A stretch of DNA of 64,000 nucleotides from positions 16,565 through 80,564 of the forward strand of contig JAZLJD010000047.1 of assembly GCA_045617725.1 (NCBI GenBank), written 5' to 3'. Positions 9,252-17,696 of the stretch are shown piece by piece (within the stretch, counting starts at the first letter, position 1; each line of letters starts with the position of its first letter). Under the pieces are notes generated by a model. That model made no database searches. It saw only the letters and a program-made list of their open reading frames with translations, and was not told where the DNA came from. This DNA is from JAZLJD01 sp045617725. Lineage in GTDB: Bacteria; Bacillota; Clostridia; Lachnospirales; Lachnospiraceae. Position numbers and translations under genes: made by a program.

Positions 9252-10249
9252 AACCTTCCTATTCCGTCAAACAGGCACCGCCGCACGCTTTCCACGCAGA
9301 TGCCCGCTGCAAACACCAGTAAAATCATAACAAAGCCGGGGACGTCAAGCCATTTGGGCCACTCGTAACGCCACACCACATGCTCATGAAGGAGATAAAC
9401 TCCGAACACACTGCCCGCTATATAGCGGATGACACCCGCAAGACGGTTCTCCTTCATATCAAGGCCCAGGAAGAAGAGAAACAGGCCGAGGGACGCGATA
9501 TAAACCGTAAGGCTGTTGTACTTATAGAACTGGAGCATGGCTTCATGCAGCATTCCGGTTCTGTCGCATATAAACCGTATTCCGACCGCACTCAGATAGG
9601 TCAGGGCGCCAAAAACAAAGTATAAAAGGAGGGCCGTGCCCTTCTTAATCTTAGAAACTCCGACCCTTCGAAGATAAGCACCGGTCAGATACAGGGTGAA
9701 AAACCATAAAACGCCGTACCCGCTGTCCGTAAGGGACAACCGTATGGGAATTACGGTGGGCACTACGGAAGTTACGATAATAAATGCAATCAGGATTTCA
9801 AAAAGTGCCTTATTGCTTAATTTCTCAAGACCTTTGGACAGAAGCGGCAACAAAAGCAGGAGCACGAAATAATTCGTTGCAAACCAGTAATGTCCCGTGG
9901 AAATCGGGCACAGGCAGAACAGGAAATCATTGATGTCAAAGGTCTTCATTCCGAGGAAAAGGCTGAGTACATAAATGCCGAGAGAATAAAATTCGACCAT
10001 TCCGAAGAAGGACAAAAGCCTTCCTGCCTTAAAATCCGTATCCTTGGAATAATATCCCGTGATAAAAACAAACACATTCACGCTGACATAGCAAAAGGCC
10101 TCCAAAAGCCAGGCAAGCTGCAGGGAAGCGGGGCCTTCATCATAGAAATTCCCAAGGATTCCGCCCTTACTTAAGTAATGCAGAATGCAGATCATCAGCA
10201 TGCTGACAATGCGAAGTAATTCAATTCCCGTATGTCTTTTGTTGTTCAA
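9227..10249 (-). CDS. Acyltransferase 3 family membrane protein
   Basis: A 340-residue integral membrane acyltransferase (Acyl_transf_3, the OafA/WecH group). The N-terminus RHTGIELLRIVSMLMICILH carries the family's early RxxxxLR-like motif and the catalytic-type histidine, followed by about ten helices. Members O-acetylate (or otherwise acylate) sugars of exported glycans. It sits between pseC and a GT-C-like gene, so it probably modifies a sugar of this polymer. It is not a PseH-type soluble GNAT N-acetyltransferase and is unlikely to fill that step of the pseudaminate pathway. Confidence 0.9.
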   Translation of the reverse strand: MNNKRHTGIELLRIVSMLMICILHYLSKGGILGNFYDEGPASLQLAWLLEAFCYVSVNVFVFITGYYSKDTDFKAGRLLSFFGMVEFYSLGIYVLSLFLGMKTFDINDFLFCLCPISTGHYWFATNYFVLLLLLPLLSKGLEKLSNKALFEILIAFIIVTSVVPTVIPIRLSLTDSGYGVLWFFTLYLTGAYLRRVGVSKIKKGTALLLYFVFGALTYLSAVGIRFICDRTGMLHEAMLQFYKYNSLTVYIASLGLFLFFLGLDMKENRLAGVIRYIAGSVFGVYLLHEHVVWRYEWPKWLDVPGFVMILLVFAAGICVESVRRCLFDGIGRLCRPKKKQ

Positions 10250-10267
10250 GTTTCTCTCCCTTTGGAA

Positions 10268-11461
10268 CTATATTGCATAGTATTCCGCAATTTTGGTGAC
10301 TGCCTTAATGACGCTCTCCACGTCCGCATCGCTCATGGCGTAGTAAAGCGGCAGGCTCATCATCTCGTTGTATAAGCTTTCGGCCTCGGGGCACAAGCCT
10401 CTTTGGTAACCGAGATGTTCATAGTAGGGATGCAGATATACCGGAATGTAATGTACATTGCAGATTATATTTTCTGCTTCCATCGCCTTAAAAAAGGCCG
10501 CTCTGTCAATGGAAATATGTGCGGGATTCAGGCGCAGGATGTAAAGATGTCTCGTTGTATCCGACTCCGGAATTTCCTTCTGAACGGTGATTCCGGGCAG
10601 TTTTGAAAAAGCTTCATCGTATCGTGCCACAATCTCCTTACGACGCTTCGAAAAAGCCGGAAGCTTGTCAAGCTGGGAATTAAGCAGCGCAGCCTGAATA
10701 TCCGTCATTCGATAGTTCGTGGAAAGAGCTACCTGCTCATAATACCAGGGGCCGTCCGGCTCTCTCTCCATCATGGAAGGATTCTTGGTAATACCGTGCG
10801 TACGGTAAATTAGAAGCTTTTTATAAAGTTCCTCGCTATTTGTGAGCACCGCACCGCCTTCTCCTGCTGTTACGGTCTTCACGGGATGGAAGGAAAAGGT
10901 CGTCATATCGGCAATGGAGCCGACATACTGTCCGTTATATTTGGTCCCGATGGAATGTGCCGCATCTTCTATGAGAGTAATTCCCTTCTCATGGCACATG
11001 GACAAAAATTCCGAAAGCTCAACGGCCTGTCCCGTATAATCAACGGCTACAACAGCCTTCGTTTTGTCCGTGATCTTCCTGCGTACTTCCTCGGGATTCA
11101 GGTTATAGGTATCCCGGCGGATATCCGCAAAAACAGGACGGGCTCCGCAGTATAAAGCGCAGTTGGCACTGGCGGCAAAGGTAATCGGAGTCGTAATCAC
11201 TTCATCGCCCTCCGTAACGCCTGCTGCCAGACATGCAATGTGTAGTGCGGCGGTGCCGTTGCTGCACAATACGGCATAGCGGGCTCCCGTCAGCTCGCAC
11301 AATCGCTTCTCAAGACGGTCAATCATGGGACCGCAGGTAATTGCCTCGCTGCGCAGCACCTCGCCGACCGCCTCTATATCCGCCTCATCGATATACTGAT
11401 GTCCATAATATATTTTACTGTCTCTTACGGGCTTGCCGCCCTCTATAGCAGGTTTCTCCAT
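10268..11461 (-). CDS. pseC: PseC-type UDP-4-keto-6-deoxy-L-AltNAc aminotransferase
   Basis: A 397-residue PLP-dependent aminotransferase. PseC turns the 4-keto product of PseB into UDP-4-amino-4,6-dideoxy-N-acetyl-beta-L-altrosamine, the second step of pseudaminic acid synthesis. Visible signatures are YYGHQYIDEADIEAV, LCSNGTAALHIA, GDEVITTPITFAASANCALY, IEDAAHSIGTKY and the PLP-lysine region SFHPVKTVTAGEGGA. It is directly downstream of pseB (10-base gap), the conserved order. The ATG at 11461 has AGGATG upstream. It is clearly distinct from the WecE-like aminotransferase of the same cluster. Confidence 0.93.
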   Translation of the reverse strand: MEKPAIEGGKPVRDSKIYYGHQYIDEADIEAVGEVLRSEAITCGPMIDRLEKRLCELTGARYAVLCSNGTAALHIACLAAGVTEGDEVITTPITFAASANCALYCGARPVFADIRRDTYNLNPEEVRRKITDKTKAVVAVDYTGQAVELSEFLSMCHEKGITLIEDAAHSIGTKYNGQYVGSIADMTTFSFHPVKTVTAGEGGAVLTNSEELYKKLLIYRTHGITKNPSMMEREPDGPWYYEQVALSTNYRMTDIQAALLNSQLDKLPAFSKRRKEIVARYDEAFSKLPGITVQKEIPESDTTRHLYILRLNPAHISIDRAAFFKAMEAENIICNVHYIPVYLHPYYEHLGYQRGLCPEAESLYNEMMSLPLYYAMSDADVESVIKAVTKIAEYYAI

Positions 11462-11471
11462 GATTTACATC

Positions 11472-12470
11472 CTAACCTTCAACACTCTTAAGTCTCTCTC
11501 TGATTTCATCGACGGACAGCCACCAGTCATTATTGCCGGAAGAATAGGAGAAGCCTTCCGGAACTTTCCGTCCTGTGGGCTTGGGACGACGGGATTCGGA
11601 CCAAACCATCTGAGGATATACGATAAAGTGCTTGTCATACTCGTAGGTCGTCATGGAATCCTCCACGGTAATCATGATTTCGTGGAGTTTCTCGCCTTCA
11701 CGGATACCGATTTCAGGCATCTTGCAGCCGGGAAGCATAGCCTCGGCAAGGTCCGTGATTTTGAAGGAAGGGATCTTGCTGATGAAAGTCTCACCGCCCA
11801 CGGATTCCTCCAGTGCCTTGATTACAAGCTCAACGCCCTCGGTTAAGGAAATCCAAAAACGGGTCATGCGGTAATCGGTAATGGGAAGCTCGTTGCCACC
11901 CTTCTCGATGATATTGCGGAACACGGGAATGATACTGCCGCGGCTGCCTGCCACGTTGCCGTAGCGAACGATGGAGAAGCAGATGTCCTTGCTGCCCGCA
12001 TAGGCATTGGCTGCAACGAACAGCTTGTCGGATACCATCTTGGTAGCTCCGTACAGGTTAACGGGATTAACGGCCTTGTCGGTGGAAAGAGCCACAACCT
12101 TTTTAACGCCCATGTCCAAAGCGGCTTCGATGACATTCTGTGCGCCGTGGATGTTCGTCTTAATGGCTTCATTCGGGTTGTATTCACAGGCCGGAACCTG
12201 CTTCATGGCTGCGGCGTGAATGATATAATCCACACCCTCCAGCGCTCTCTTGAATCGTTCGAGGTCTCTTACGTCACCAATGAAGAAACGGAGCTTGTCC
12301 TTATATTCCTTCATATCATTTGCCATGTTGAACTGCTTAAATTCGTCACGGGAGTAGATGATAATCTTTTTCGGATTGTAGTGTGTCAGCACGTACTTCG
12401 TGAAGCACTTGCCGAAGGATCCGGTTCCTCCTGTGATCAGTATGGTCTTGCCGTCAATTACATTGCTCAT
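11472..12470 (-). CDS. pseB: PseB-type UDP-GlcNAc 4,6-dehydratase (inverting)
   Basis: A 332-residue extended short-chain dehydrogenase that removes water from UDP-GlcNAc and inverts C5, the first step of pseudaminic acid synthesis. It has the nucleotide-binding GGTGSFGKCF, then IIYSRDEFKQ, IHAAAMKQVPACEYNPNEA, the catalytic-region segment STDKAVNPVNLYGATK and RYGNVAGSRGS, all characteristic of PseB/FlaA1. AGGAG precedes the ATG. It lies between pseG and pseC in one transcription unit. Confidence 0.95.
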   Translation of the reverse strand: MSNVIDGKTILITGGTGSFGKCFTKYVLTHYNPKKIIIYSRDEFKQFNMANDMKEYKDKLRFFIGDVRDLERFKRALEGVDYIIHAAAMKQVPACEYNPNEAIKTNIHGAQNVIEAALDMGVKKVVALSTDKAVNPVNLYGATKMVSDKLFVAANAYAGSKDICFSIVRYGNVAGSRGSIIPVFRNIIEKGGNELPITDYRMTRFWISLTEGVELVIKALEESVGGETFISKIPSFKITDLAEAMLPGCKMPEIGIREGEKLHEIMITVEDSMTTYEYDKHFIVYPQMVWSESRRPKPTGRKVPEGFSYSSGNNDWWLSVDEIRERLKSVEG

Positions 12471-12486
12471 AATTAATCTCCTGTTT

Positions 12487-13548
12487 TTAGATTTCTAATT
12501 CCTTTAAAAGCGCCCGGGCCAGGTTCATGGTGGAACCGGGACCTATGAGGTCGCACATTGCGTTTTGGCACTGCCTGCGCCGCTTCGGGGATGCGGCCAT
12601 TTCATCAAAAAGTTCCTCGATGCGGCCCTGCATTCCGTCACGTACATCTCCCGCATAAGGGATACAGCCCTTACGGTCAAAAGCCTCCACATTTCTGAGC
12701 TGATTATCTGCAAAAGAGAAGCTCACCGCCGGAGTCCGTGTCGCTGCCAGTTCGTAGAGCGTCGTACCGCCCGCCGTAACCGCCAGATCGCACTGTAGCA
12801 TGTAACGCTCCAAATCAGATACGTTTAAAAGCACCTCCGTGTTGGGAAAATGATCTGCAATTTTCAAAAGTTCGTCATAATGTGTATTCAATGAGCCGGA
12901 AATAAAGATAAAATGTGTATCCGGATACCGTCCGGGCAGGGCATCGGCCAGATACAGGGAAACACCGTATCGATCGGTTCCGCCCGTCATAATCAGGGCC
13001 TTCTTAAGGCTCTCACCACCCGTATCACATCGCTTTCGTGCATCAAAGCCGTTCCCGCTTTCCGCAAAAAAGCAGGCTCGCAGCGGCGCGTAATCGCAGC
13101 CGAGCAGCAGCTTCGTGTGACGGTACTTACTGCGGTACGGAAACGTATCGCTGTACGCGGAATAGTTCACAAGTACGTCGCAGGGGATATGCCAGGGTTC
13201 GGTTATCATGGGCATATCGTCTATATAGGCTACCCTCACAAGCTTCTTAAGGGCCTTTAGGTATTTGGGCGTCGCCATGTAGCTGTCCACCAAAAGGCCG
13301 GTCACGCCTTCGTCCGAAAGCACTTTCCTTAAAACCGGAAGTTCGCTCTCCATATCATCCCACTTTGTGTGGAGGCAGATCCGCCGGTACTGACGTGCGT
13401 CAATCAGGGCGCCGCTGTCATCGTCTGCCGTAATGAACACTGTTTCTACCGAAAGTTTCCGAAGAGCATCTGCCAAAGCAAGACATCTCATAACATGGCC
13501 GGTTGCTATTGTTTTGTTCGCATCCGCGCGTATATACAGTGTCCTCAT
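12487..13548 (-). CDS. pseG: PseG-type UDP-2,4-diacetamido-trideoxy-altropyranose hydrolase
   Basis: A 353-residue GT-B-fold hydrolase that releases 2,4-diacetamido-2,4,6-trideoxy-L-altrose from UDP, the step that commits the sugar to a nonulosonic acid. The N-terminal motif RADANKTIATGHVMRCLALA is diagnostic; DSYMATPKYLKAL and VTAGGTTLYELAATRTP follow. A longer frame opens upstream to 13653, but its extra 35 residues lie over the upstream terminator and promoter region and look non-coding; the ATG at 13548 has AGAGGGG nearby. It is the first gene of the pse unit. PseH, PseI and PseF are not in the window. Confidence 0.93.
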   Translation of the reverse strand: MRTLYIRADANKTIATGHVMRCLALADALRKLSVETVFITADDDSGALIDARQYRRICLHTKWDDMESELPVLRKVLSDEGVTGLLVDSYMATPKYLKALKKLVRVAYIDDMPMITEPWHIPCDVLVNYSAYSDTFPYRSKYRHTKLLLGCDYAPLRACFFAESGNGFDARKRCDTGGESLKKALIMTGGTDRYGVSLYLADALPGRYPDTHFIFISGSLNTHYDELLKIADHFPNTEVLLNVSDLERYMLQCDLAVTAGGTTLYELAATRTPAVSFSFADNQLRNVEAFDRKGCIPYAGDVRDGMQGRIEELFDEMAASPKRRRQCQNAMCDLIGPGSTMNLARALLKELEI

Positions 13549-13592
13549 TCCTACCCCTCTCCGTGTTATTTTATGAAGCGCATACACTGCTA

Positions 13593-13621
13593 AATATACC
13601 ACAACATAAACATAAGTACAA
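13593..13621 (-). promoter_or_regulatory. Predicted sigma-A promoter for pseG-pseB-pseC
   Basis: On the minus strand TTGTAC (13616-13621) and TATATT (13593-13598) are exactly 17 bases apart, about 45 bases before the pseG ATG and just after the terminator of the ABC flippase gene. The -10 matches 5 of 6 consensus bases, the -35 only three. The position between a terminator and a new gene block supports it. Confidence 0.4.
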
Positions 13622-13642
13622 TCAAAGCAACAAAAAGCACAC

Positions 13643-13669
13643 AAAAAAAGCACTCAACCGAGTGCTTTT
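13643..13669 (-). terminator. Intrinsic terminator overlapping the end of the ABC flippase gene
   Basis: Read on the minus strand, a 10-base-pair stem (AAAAGCACTC with GAGTGCTTTT) around a four-base loop is followed by a run of Ts. The hairpin includes the TGA stop of the ABC gene. It divides the glycan locus into two transcription units. Confidence 0.85.
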
Positions 13670-15408
13670 CGTGTTTCCTGTAGGATTTTGCCATTCTCTA
13701 CGCGATAAACCATGTCGCATTTTTCAATGGTCTGCAGGCGATGTGCAATGATAATCAATGTTTTCCGTCCCATGAAATGGTTGATGGAATCCATGATGGC
13801 CTTCTCCGTATCATTATCGAGAGCACTGGTCGCTTCGTCCAGAATGAGAACCTCCGGGTCGTGATACAGGGCACGTGCAATGCCGATTCGTTGTCTTTGG
13901 CCCCCGCTTATACGGATACCGCGCTCGCCGATGGTTGAGAAGATGCCCTCGGGCTGGCTTTCCACGAACTCCGTAAGCTGTGCTTCCTTGAGGCACTCAA
14001 GGACGCGTGCGTCATCAATTTCCTCCTCCGGTACGCCAAAAGCAACGTTGTGCCTGATATCGGAGTCCAAAAGGAAAATCATCTGGGGAATGTAGCCGAT
14101 ATTTAGGAGCCATTCCCGGTAATGTTCCTTCGTATCCACGCCGTCTGCAAGGATGCTTCCTTTTTCCGGGGCAAGGAGGCCCAAAAGGATGTCGACCACC
14201 GTGGTTTTTCCGGCTCCGCTTTCGCCGACGATGCCCACGGAGGCACCCACGGGAATCCGCATTTCGGCATCACGGAAAATGTATTTTTCTGAGTTCGGAT
14301 AGTGATAGGTAATGCCCGTAAGCAGAATCTCCTTCTGTACGGGAAGCTTCTCTTTGGCCACCAGGGCGTAGCTCATATCCGTATGCTGCGCATCGGTTTC
14401 GGTTACGAGATTGTCGGTTACGTTAAAGAAAAACGGTTCATTGAAGTTCATGCCCGTGAGCTGGTTGTTGATACGGCTCGCCGCCGGCAAAAGACGAACT
14501 GCCGCCACACCGAAGGCCGTAAGCATGGGAATCATATTCTCCACTTCGGCACCGCGACCCACAAGGACCATGAGATAGGCGCTCATTCCGATAATGCAGA
14601 CCGTCTCAATTAATAGCTTGGGCGTCGTGGAAAAGAGCTGGTAACGCTCCATTGCCTTGGCGTAGCCCTTTCCCTGCATGCGGTACTCGTTTACGAAATA
14701 TTCCTCCCGGCCGGCTACCTTGATTTCCTTGATTCCGCCGATTGCCTGGGCAATCTTCTGGTATACCGCTGCTCCAAAGTCCTGGTTCTCCTTGCCGGTT
14801 CTGCGCATAATCGGCTTGATTACGCTCTTAATAAGGAGCACGGTGGCAAGAAGTAAAACCGCCACGGTAATCGTCATCACGGGGTCCTGCAGGAAGAGGA
14901 ATGCCACTAAAATAACAGATGTTATGCATTCGGTTGCTATCTGCAAAACCGCCAGAATCAGGGCGTACATATTGGCAACGTCCGCCGTAATGCTGCGCTG
15001 CAGCACACCGGTTTCGGCATTCAGATAGAATTCGTAATTGCGGCTTATGTAGTTTCGCATCAGCTTCTCGCTGGTGATGTACTGGTTTGTAAAAGTAAAG
15101 TGGAACAGGGATTTCTGCTGTATGAACAGGAAAATGTTCTTAAGGGCAAAAGCCAGCATCATAAGGCCCAGCATTTCCAGAGAGAAAACCTTGGTACTCG
15201 GGGCGTGCAGAATCTCATAAAGGATGCTCGCCCATTTGCTTTCCGAAATCGCCTCCGGGCTTAAGATTACCTCTACGACGGGAATCATGATTCCGACACT
15301 GGCAAGCTCTAAGGTAGCTCCGATAATCATCATGATCACCAGCCCGAACATCTGTCGTTTTTGGCGCCCGTCCATTATTTTATTAATCTTTTTCAGGATT
15401 TTGAGCAT
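13654..15408 (-). CDS. PglK/MsbA-like ABC flippase for lipid-linked glycans
   Basis: A 584-residue half-transporter with an N-terminal six-helix membrane domain (residues about 20-320) fused to an ABC ATPase. Walker A is GIVGESGAGKTTVVDILLG, the signature ISGGQRQRIGIARAL and Walker B VLILDEATSALDN. Membrane-domain features (HFTFTNQYITSEKLMRNYI, RNYEFYLNAETG) resemble PglK of Campylobacter, which flips lipid-linked oligosaccharides. No Wzx-type flippase is visible, so this protein is the likely exporter of the lipid-linked repeat unit. It overlaps the preceding glycosyltransferase gene by 16 bases. Confidence 0.88.
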   Translation of the reverse strand: MLKILKKINKIMDGRQKRQMFGLVIMMIIGATLELASVGIMIPVVEVILSPEAISESKWASILYEILHAPSTKVFSLEMLGLMMLAFALKNIFLFIQQKSLFHFTFTNQYITSEKLMRNYISRNYEFYLNAETGVLQRSITADVANMYALILAVLQIATECITSVILVAFLFLQDPVMTITVAVLLLATVLLIKSVIKPIMRRTGKENQDFGAAVYQKIAQAIGGIKEIKVAGREEYFVNEYRMQGKGYAKAMERYQLFSTTPKLLIETVCIIGMSAYLMVLVGRGAEVENMIPMLTAFGVAAVRLLPAASRINNQLTGMNFNEPFFFNVTDNLVTETDAQHTDMSYALVAKEKLPVQKEILLTGITYHYPNSEKYIFRDAEMRIPVGASVGIVGESGAGKTTVVDILLGLLAPEKGSILADGVDTKEHYREWLLNIGYIPQMIFLLDSDIRHNVAFGVPEEEIDDARVLECLKEAQLTEFVESQPEGIFSTIGERGIRISGGQRQRIGIARALYHDPEVLILDEATSALDNDTEKAIMDSINHFMGRKTLIIIAHRLQTIEKCDMVYRVENGKILQETRKALG

Positions 15409-17696
15409 GTTGTGTCCCCCTTGTTTTTGATCATGAATGCATGCTTTTCGGGATTCTCGTAAGCATCCCAGAATGCAGGGCCCAGATTCAGTTTTTCATC
15501 GACAAAGCGGAGGGAATCCATCGCACTTGTGACAATGGAAACGGCAAGGTCCACGTGAAGGCCGTCAAAGAAATTCAGCACTTCAATCGGGAAACGGCCA
15601 CGCAATACAATCGCATCCCCGCAAAGCTCCTTATAATCCACGTTGTCCGCGGGATGCGGCTTAATCACAAGAGCGTAATCACGGAAGTAACGTTCCTTAA
15701 TGTCGAGGCACACCTGACGGCGTATATCCGGCGCATCGCCCGGCCAGTTCTCGCTTAAAAACATGCCCACCTTCTGTCCCTTTTGGAAGGACTTAAGTTG
15801 CACGGCAATCTGCTCCGCATCCGCAATAAAGATTCGGACGATTTCCTTCTTTTGATTCTCGGAAAGACCCGCTTCCAAATCGCTCTTTTTAACGACACGG
15901 TAAACGGGACCGTCGTGCAAAAGCGTGCTGTCATCATTCACTTCCATGTCCAATGCATATTTGGAATAGCCGTTTTGTATGAAAATCAAATTATGCTTAG
16001 ACATCCATTTTTTGAGTGCGAAGTGTCCCTCGTTATCCGCATGGGCCGCATCAAACACCTTCAGGCAGTTAAAGCCGTCCTCCATCGCATGGTAGGGAAT
16101 ATGAGTGGCATTCAGCACATACCCCACCGGATCGCTGTCGCAAAAAACAAAGACTTCCCTTCCCCGAAGATCCGAAAGCGGGAAATTCTGCGCTTTTGCA
16201 TAAACCTTCGTGAAGATGATCCGTTGCAGAAGGTTCAAAAGGATATTCGAGCGCATTTTGTGGTACTTTTCCGCCTTGGGAAGGTCCGTATGCCGGACCT
16301 CGTGGAGAATCTCTGCCCCTCCCACATACGGCGATTCGTTCAACCTTTCAAGGATTTCGGTGAGGTTTTGAGACATGTCACTTAAGTAAAAATGGCAGTT
16401 CCCACGATTTATGCTCTCCCGCTTCATTTCATGAAGCAGGGCGATATATACATGATAAAAAGTATGACAGATGTAAACATTCTGCGGTGCCGAAAAGCCT
16501 TCCCGGGCAAAGCGGCCGGACTGTCCCATGGTCGTCTTCGCAAGATGCTTCCTGCATGGCTTAATGACAGGCGCCTTCGACAGAGGACCATCCTCATAGG
16601 CAGGAGCCGGCTCGTCTTTTAGTAAGCTTTCGCAAAAAGCAACCAGCCTTCGGGCTGCCACTTCCTCGTTCCAGGTATCACGGATGGTCTCATAGGCTCT
16701 AAGTCCCATCTCTTTAAGGCGATTATAATCACCCGCGATGCTTTCAAGGAATGAAAGGGCCTTTTTTGGTTTATGGGAAGGATATGCATAGCCGTTCACA
16801 TTCTGACGTATGAGGTACGGTGCGGCACCGATCATGGAATCCGCAACCGGTATGCAGGCGGAGTTCATGGCTTCGTTCAGAACAGCACCCCACCCCTCTT
16901 CCCGATTCGAGGTAACAAGCAGTATATGGGACGAAAGCATTGCCTTTCGTATGTCCTCAGGCTTCGTATATCCGTGGAACGTAACTTCCTCCGTCAGTCC
17001 GTCGTCTGCGGTCGCCTGTCTGAGAGGCTCTTCCAGCGGGCCGCTTCCATAATAATCTAATCTGAATTTAACTTTCGATTCCTGAAGCCTTTTTGCAAGC
17101 CATAACGCCCTTTCAGGCTGCTTCCAATCTATCATTCTTCCCACCCAGATGAGTCTTAAACAATCCTCCGGTTTAGAAGAAAAAAGTTCCTCTTTTGTAT
17201 AGGTATAGGTCTTTGGGAAATAGCCGAAACGATAGCGGCGGTTCTTATATGCGGAAAGAAGCGCAAAATCGGACGCCACATACCCGCCGGCACACAAAAG
17301 GCAGGTCCGTCCGTCATCGTTTATTCGATACGCTTTGTTTTTGGCACGGAGCCCGCGCGGGCTTACGGCCTTCCACTGACCGGTTTTATAGATACGTTCC
17401 GTATAACGCAGAACGAGCTTGCCGCTTTTGCAGAAACGCTCCAAAAGGTCCTCGCGTTCGGCGCCGCCGTACAGAATGACATCGCTTTCCTCCAAAACGC
17501 GAAGTGCCTGTGCTTCGTCCTTAAGTAGGGAGCGCACATAGGGGCGTTCCTTATCTTCCCAACCCATGGCCACACGTTCGGCTTCCATTTCCTGTGTCGT
17601 AATGACATGATAGGAATCTCCGAGCATGCCAAAAAGACATTCCGACATGGGGAACTGGTGATGGTTCATGTAGTTGGTCACAAAGGTCAGTTTCAT
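15393..17696 (-). CDS. Two-domain glycosyltransferase: GT4 fused to a sialyltransferase-like domain
   Basis: A 767-residue fusion. Residues 1-370 form a GT-B family 4 transferase (RLIWVGRMIDWKQPERAL, VTSNREEGWGAVLNEAMNSA with the E-x7-E motif). Residues about 405-767 resemble bacterial sialyltransferase-clan enzymes and carry their three motifs in order: the acidic-acidic-Gly motif EDG (residues 539-541, in HAMEDGFNC), the HP motif (KPHP, His near 681) and the Ser/Thr motif (VSIVTSAMDS, near 720). The clan uses CMP-nonulosonates, and genes for pseudaminic acid precursors lie just downstream, so a role in adding a nonulosonic acid is plausible but not shown. The start overlaps the upstream stop (ATGA). 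Confidence 0.75.
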   Translation of the reverse strand: MKLTFVTNYMNHHQFPMSECLFGMLGDSYHVITTQEMEAERVAMGWEDKERPYVRSLLKDEAQALRVLEESDVILYGGAEREDLLERFCKSGKLVLRYTERIYKTGQWKAVSPRGLRAKNKAYRINDDGRTCLLCAGGYVASDFALLSAYKNRRYRFGYFPKTYTYTKEELFSSKPEDCLRLIWVGRMIDWKQPERALWLAKRLQESKVKFRLDYYGSGPLEEPLRQATADDGLTEEVTFHGYTKPEDIRKAMLSSHILLVTSNREEGWGAVLNEAMNSACIPVADSMIGAAPYLIRQNVNGYAYPSHKPKKALSFLESIAGDYNRLKEMGLRAYETIRDTWNEEVAARRLVAFCESLLKDEPAPAYEDGPLSKAPVIKPCRKHLAKTTMGQSGRFAREGFSAPQNVYICHTFYHVYIALLHEMKRESINRGNCHFYLSDMSQNLTEILERLNESPYVGGAEILHEVRHTDLPKAEKYHKMRSNILLNLLQRIIFTKVYAKAQNFPLSDLRGREVFVFCDSDPVGYVLNATHIPYHAMEDGFNCLKVFDAAHADNEGHFALKKWMSKHNLIFIQNGYSKYALDMEVNDDSTLLHDGPVYRVVKKSDLEAGLSENQKKEIVRIFIADAEQIAVQLKSFQKGQKVGMFLSENWPGDAPDIRRQVCLDIKERYFRDYALVIKPHPADNVDYKELCGDAIVLRGRFPIEVLNFFDGLHVDLAVSIVTSAMDSLRFVDEKLNLGPAFWDAYENPEKHAFMIKNKGDTTCSKS

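Noticed and set aside
9227..10249. Acyltransferase as the missing PseH
   Set aside because: It is an integral membrane acyltransferase-3 protein, whereas PseH is a soluble GNAT enzyme acting on a UDP-sugar.
13549..13653. N-terminal extension of PseG with a hydrophobic start
   Set aside because: The extra codons overlap a terminator and a predicted promoter; family members start at the RADA motif region, where a ribosome site precedes an ATG.
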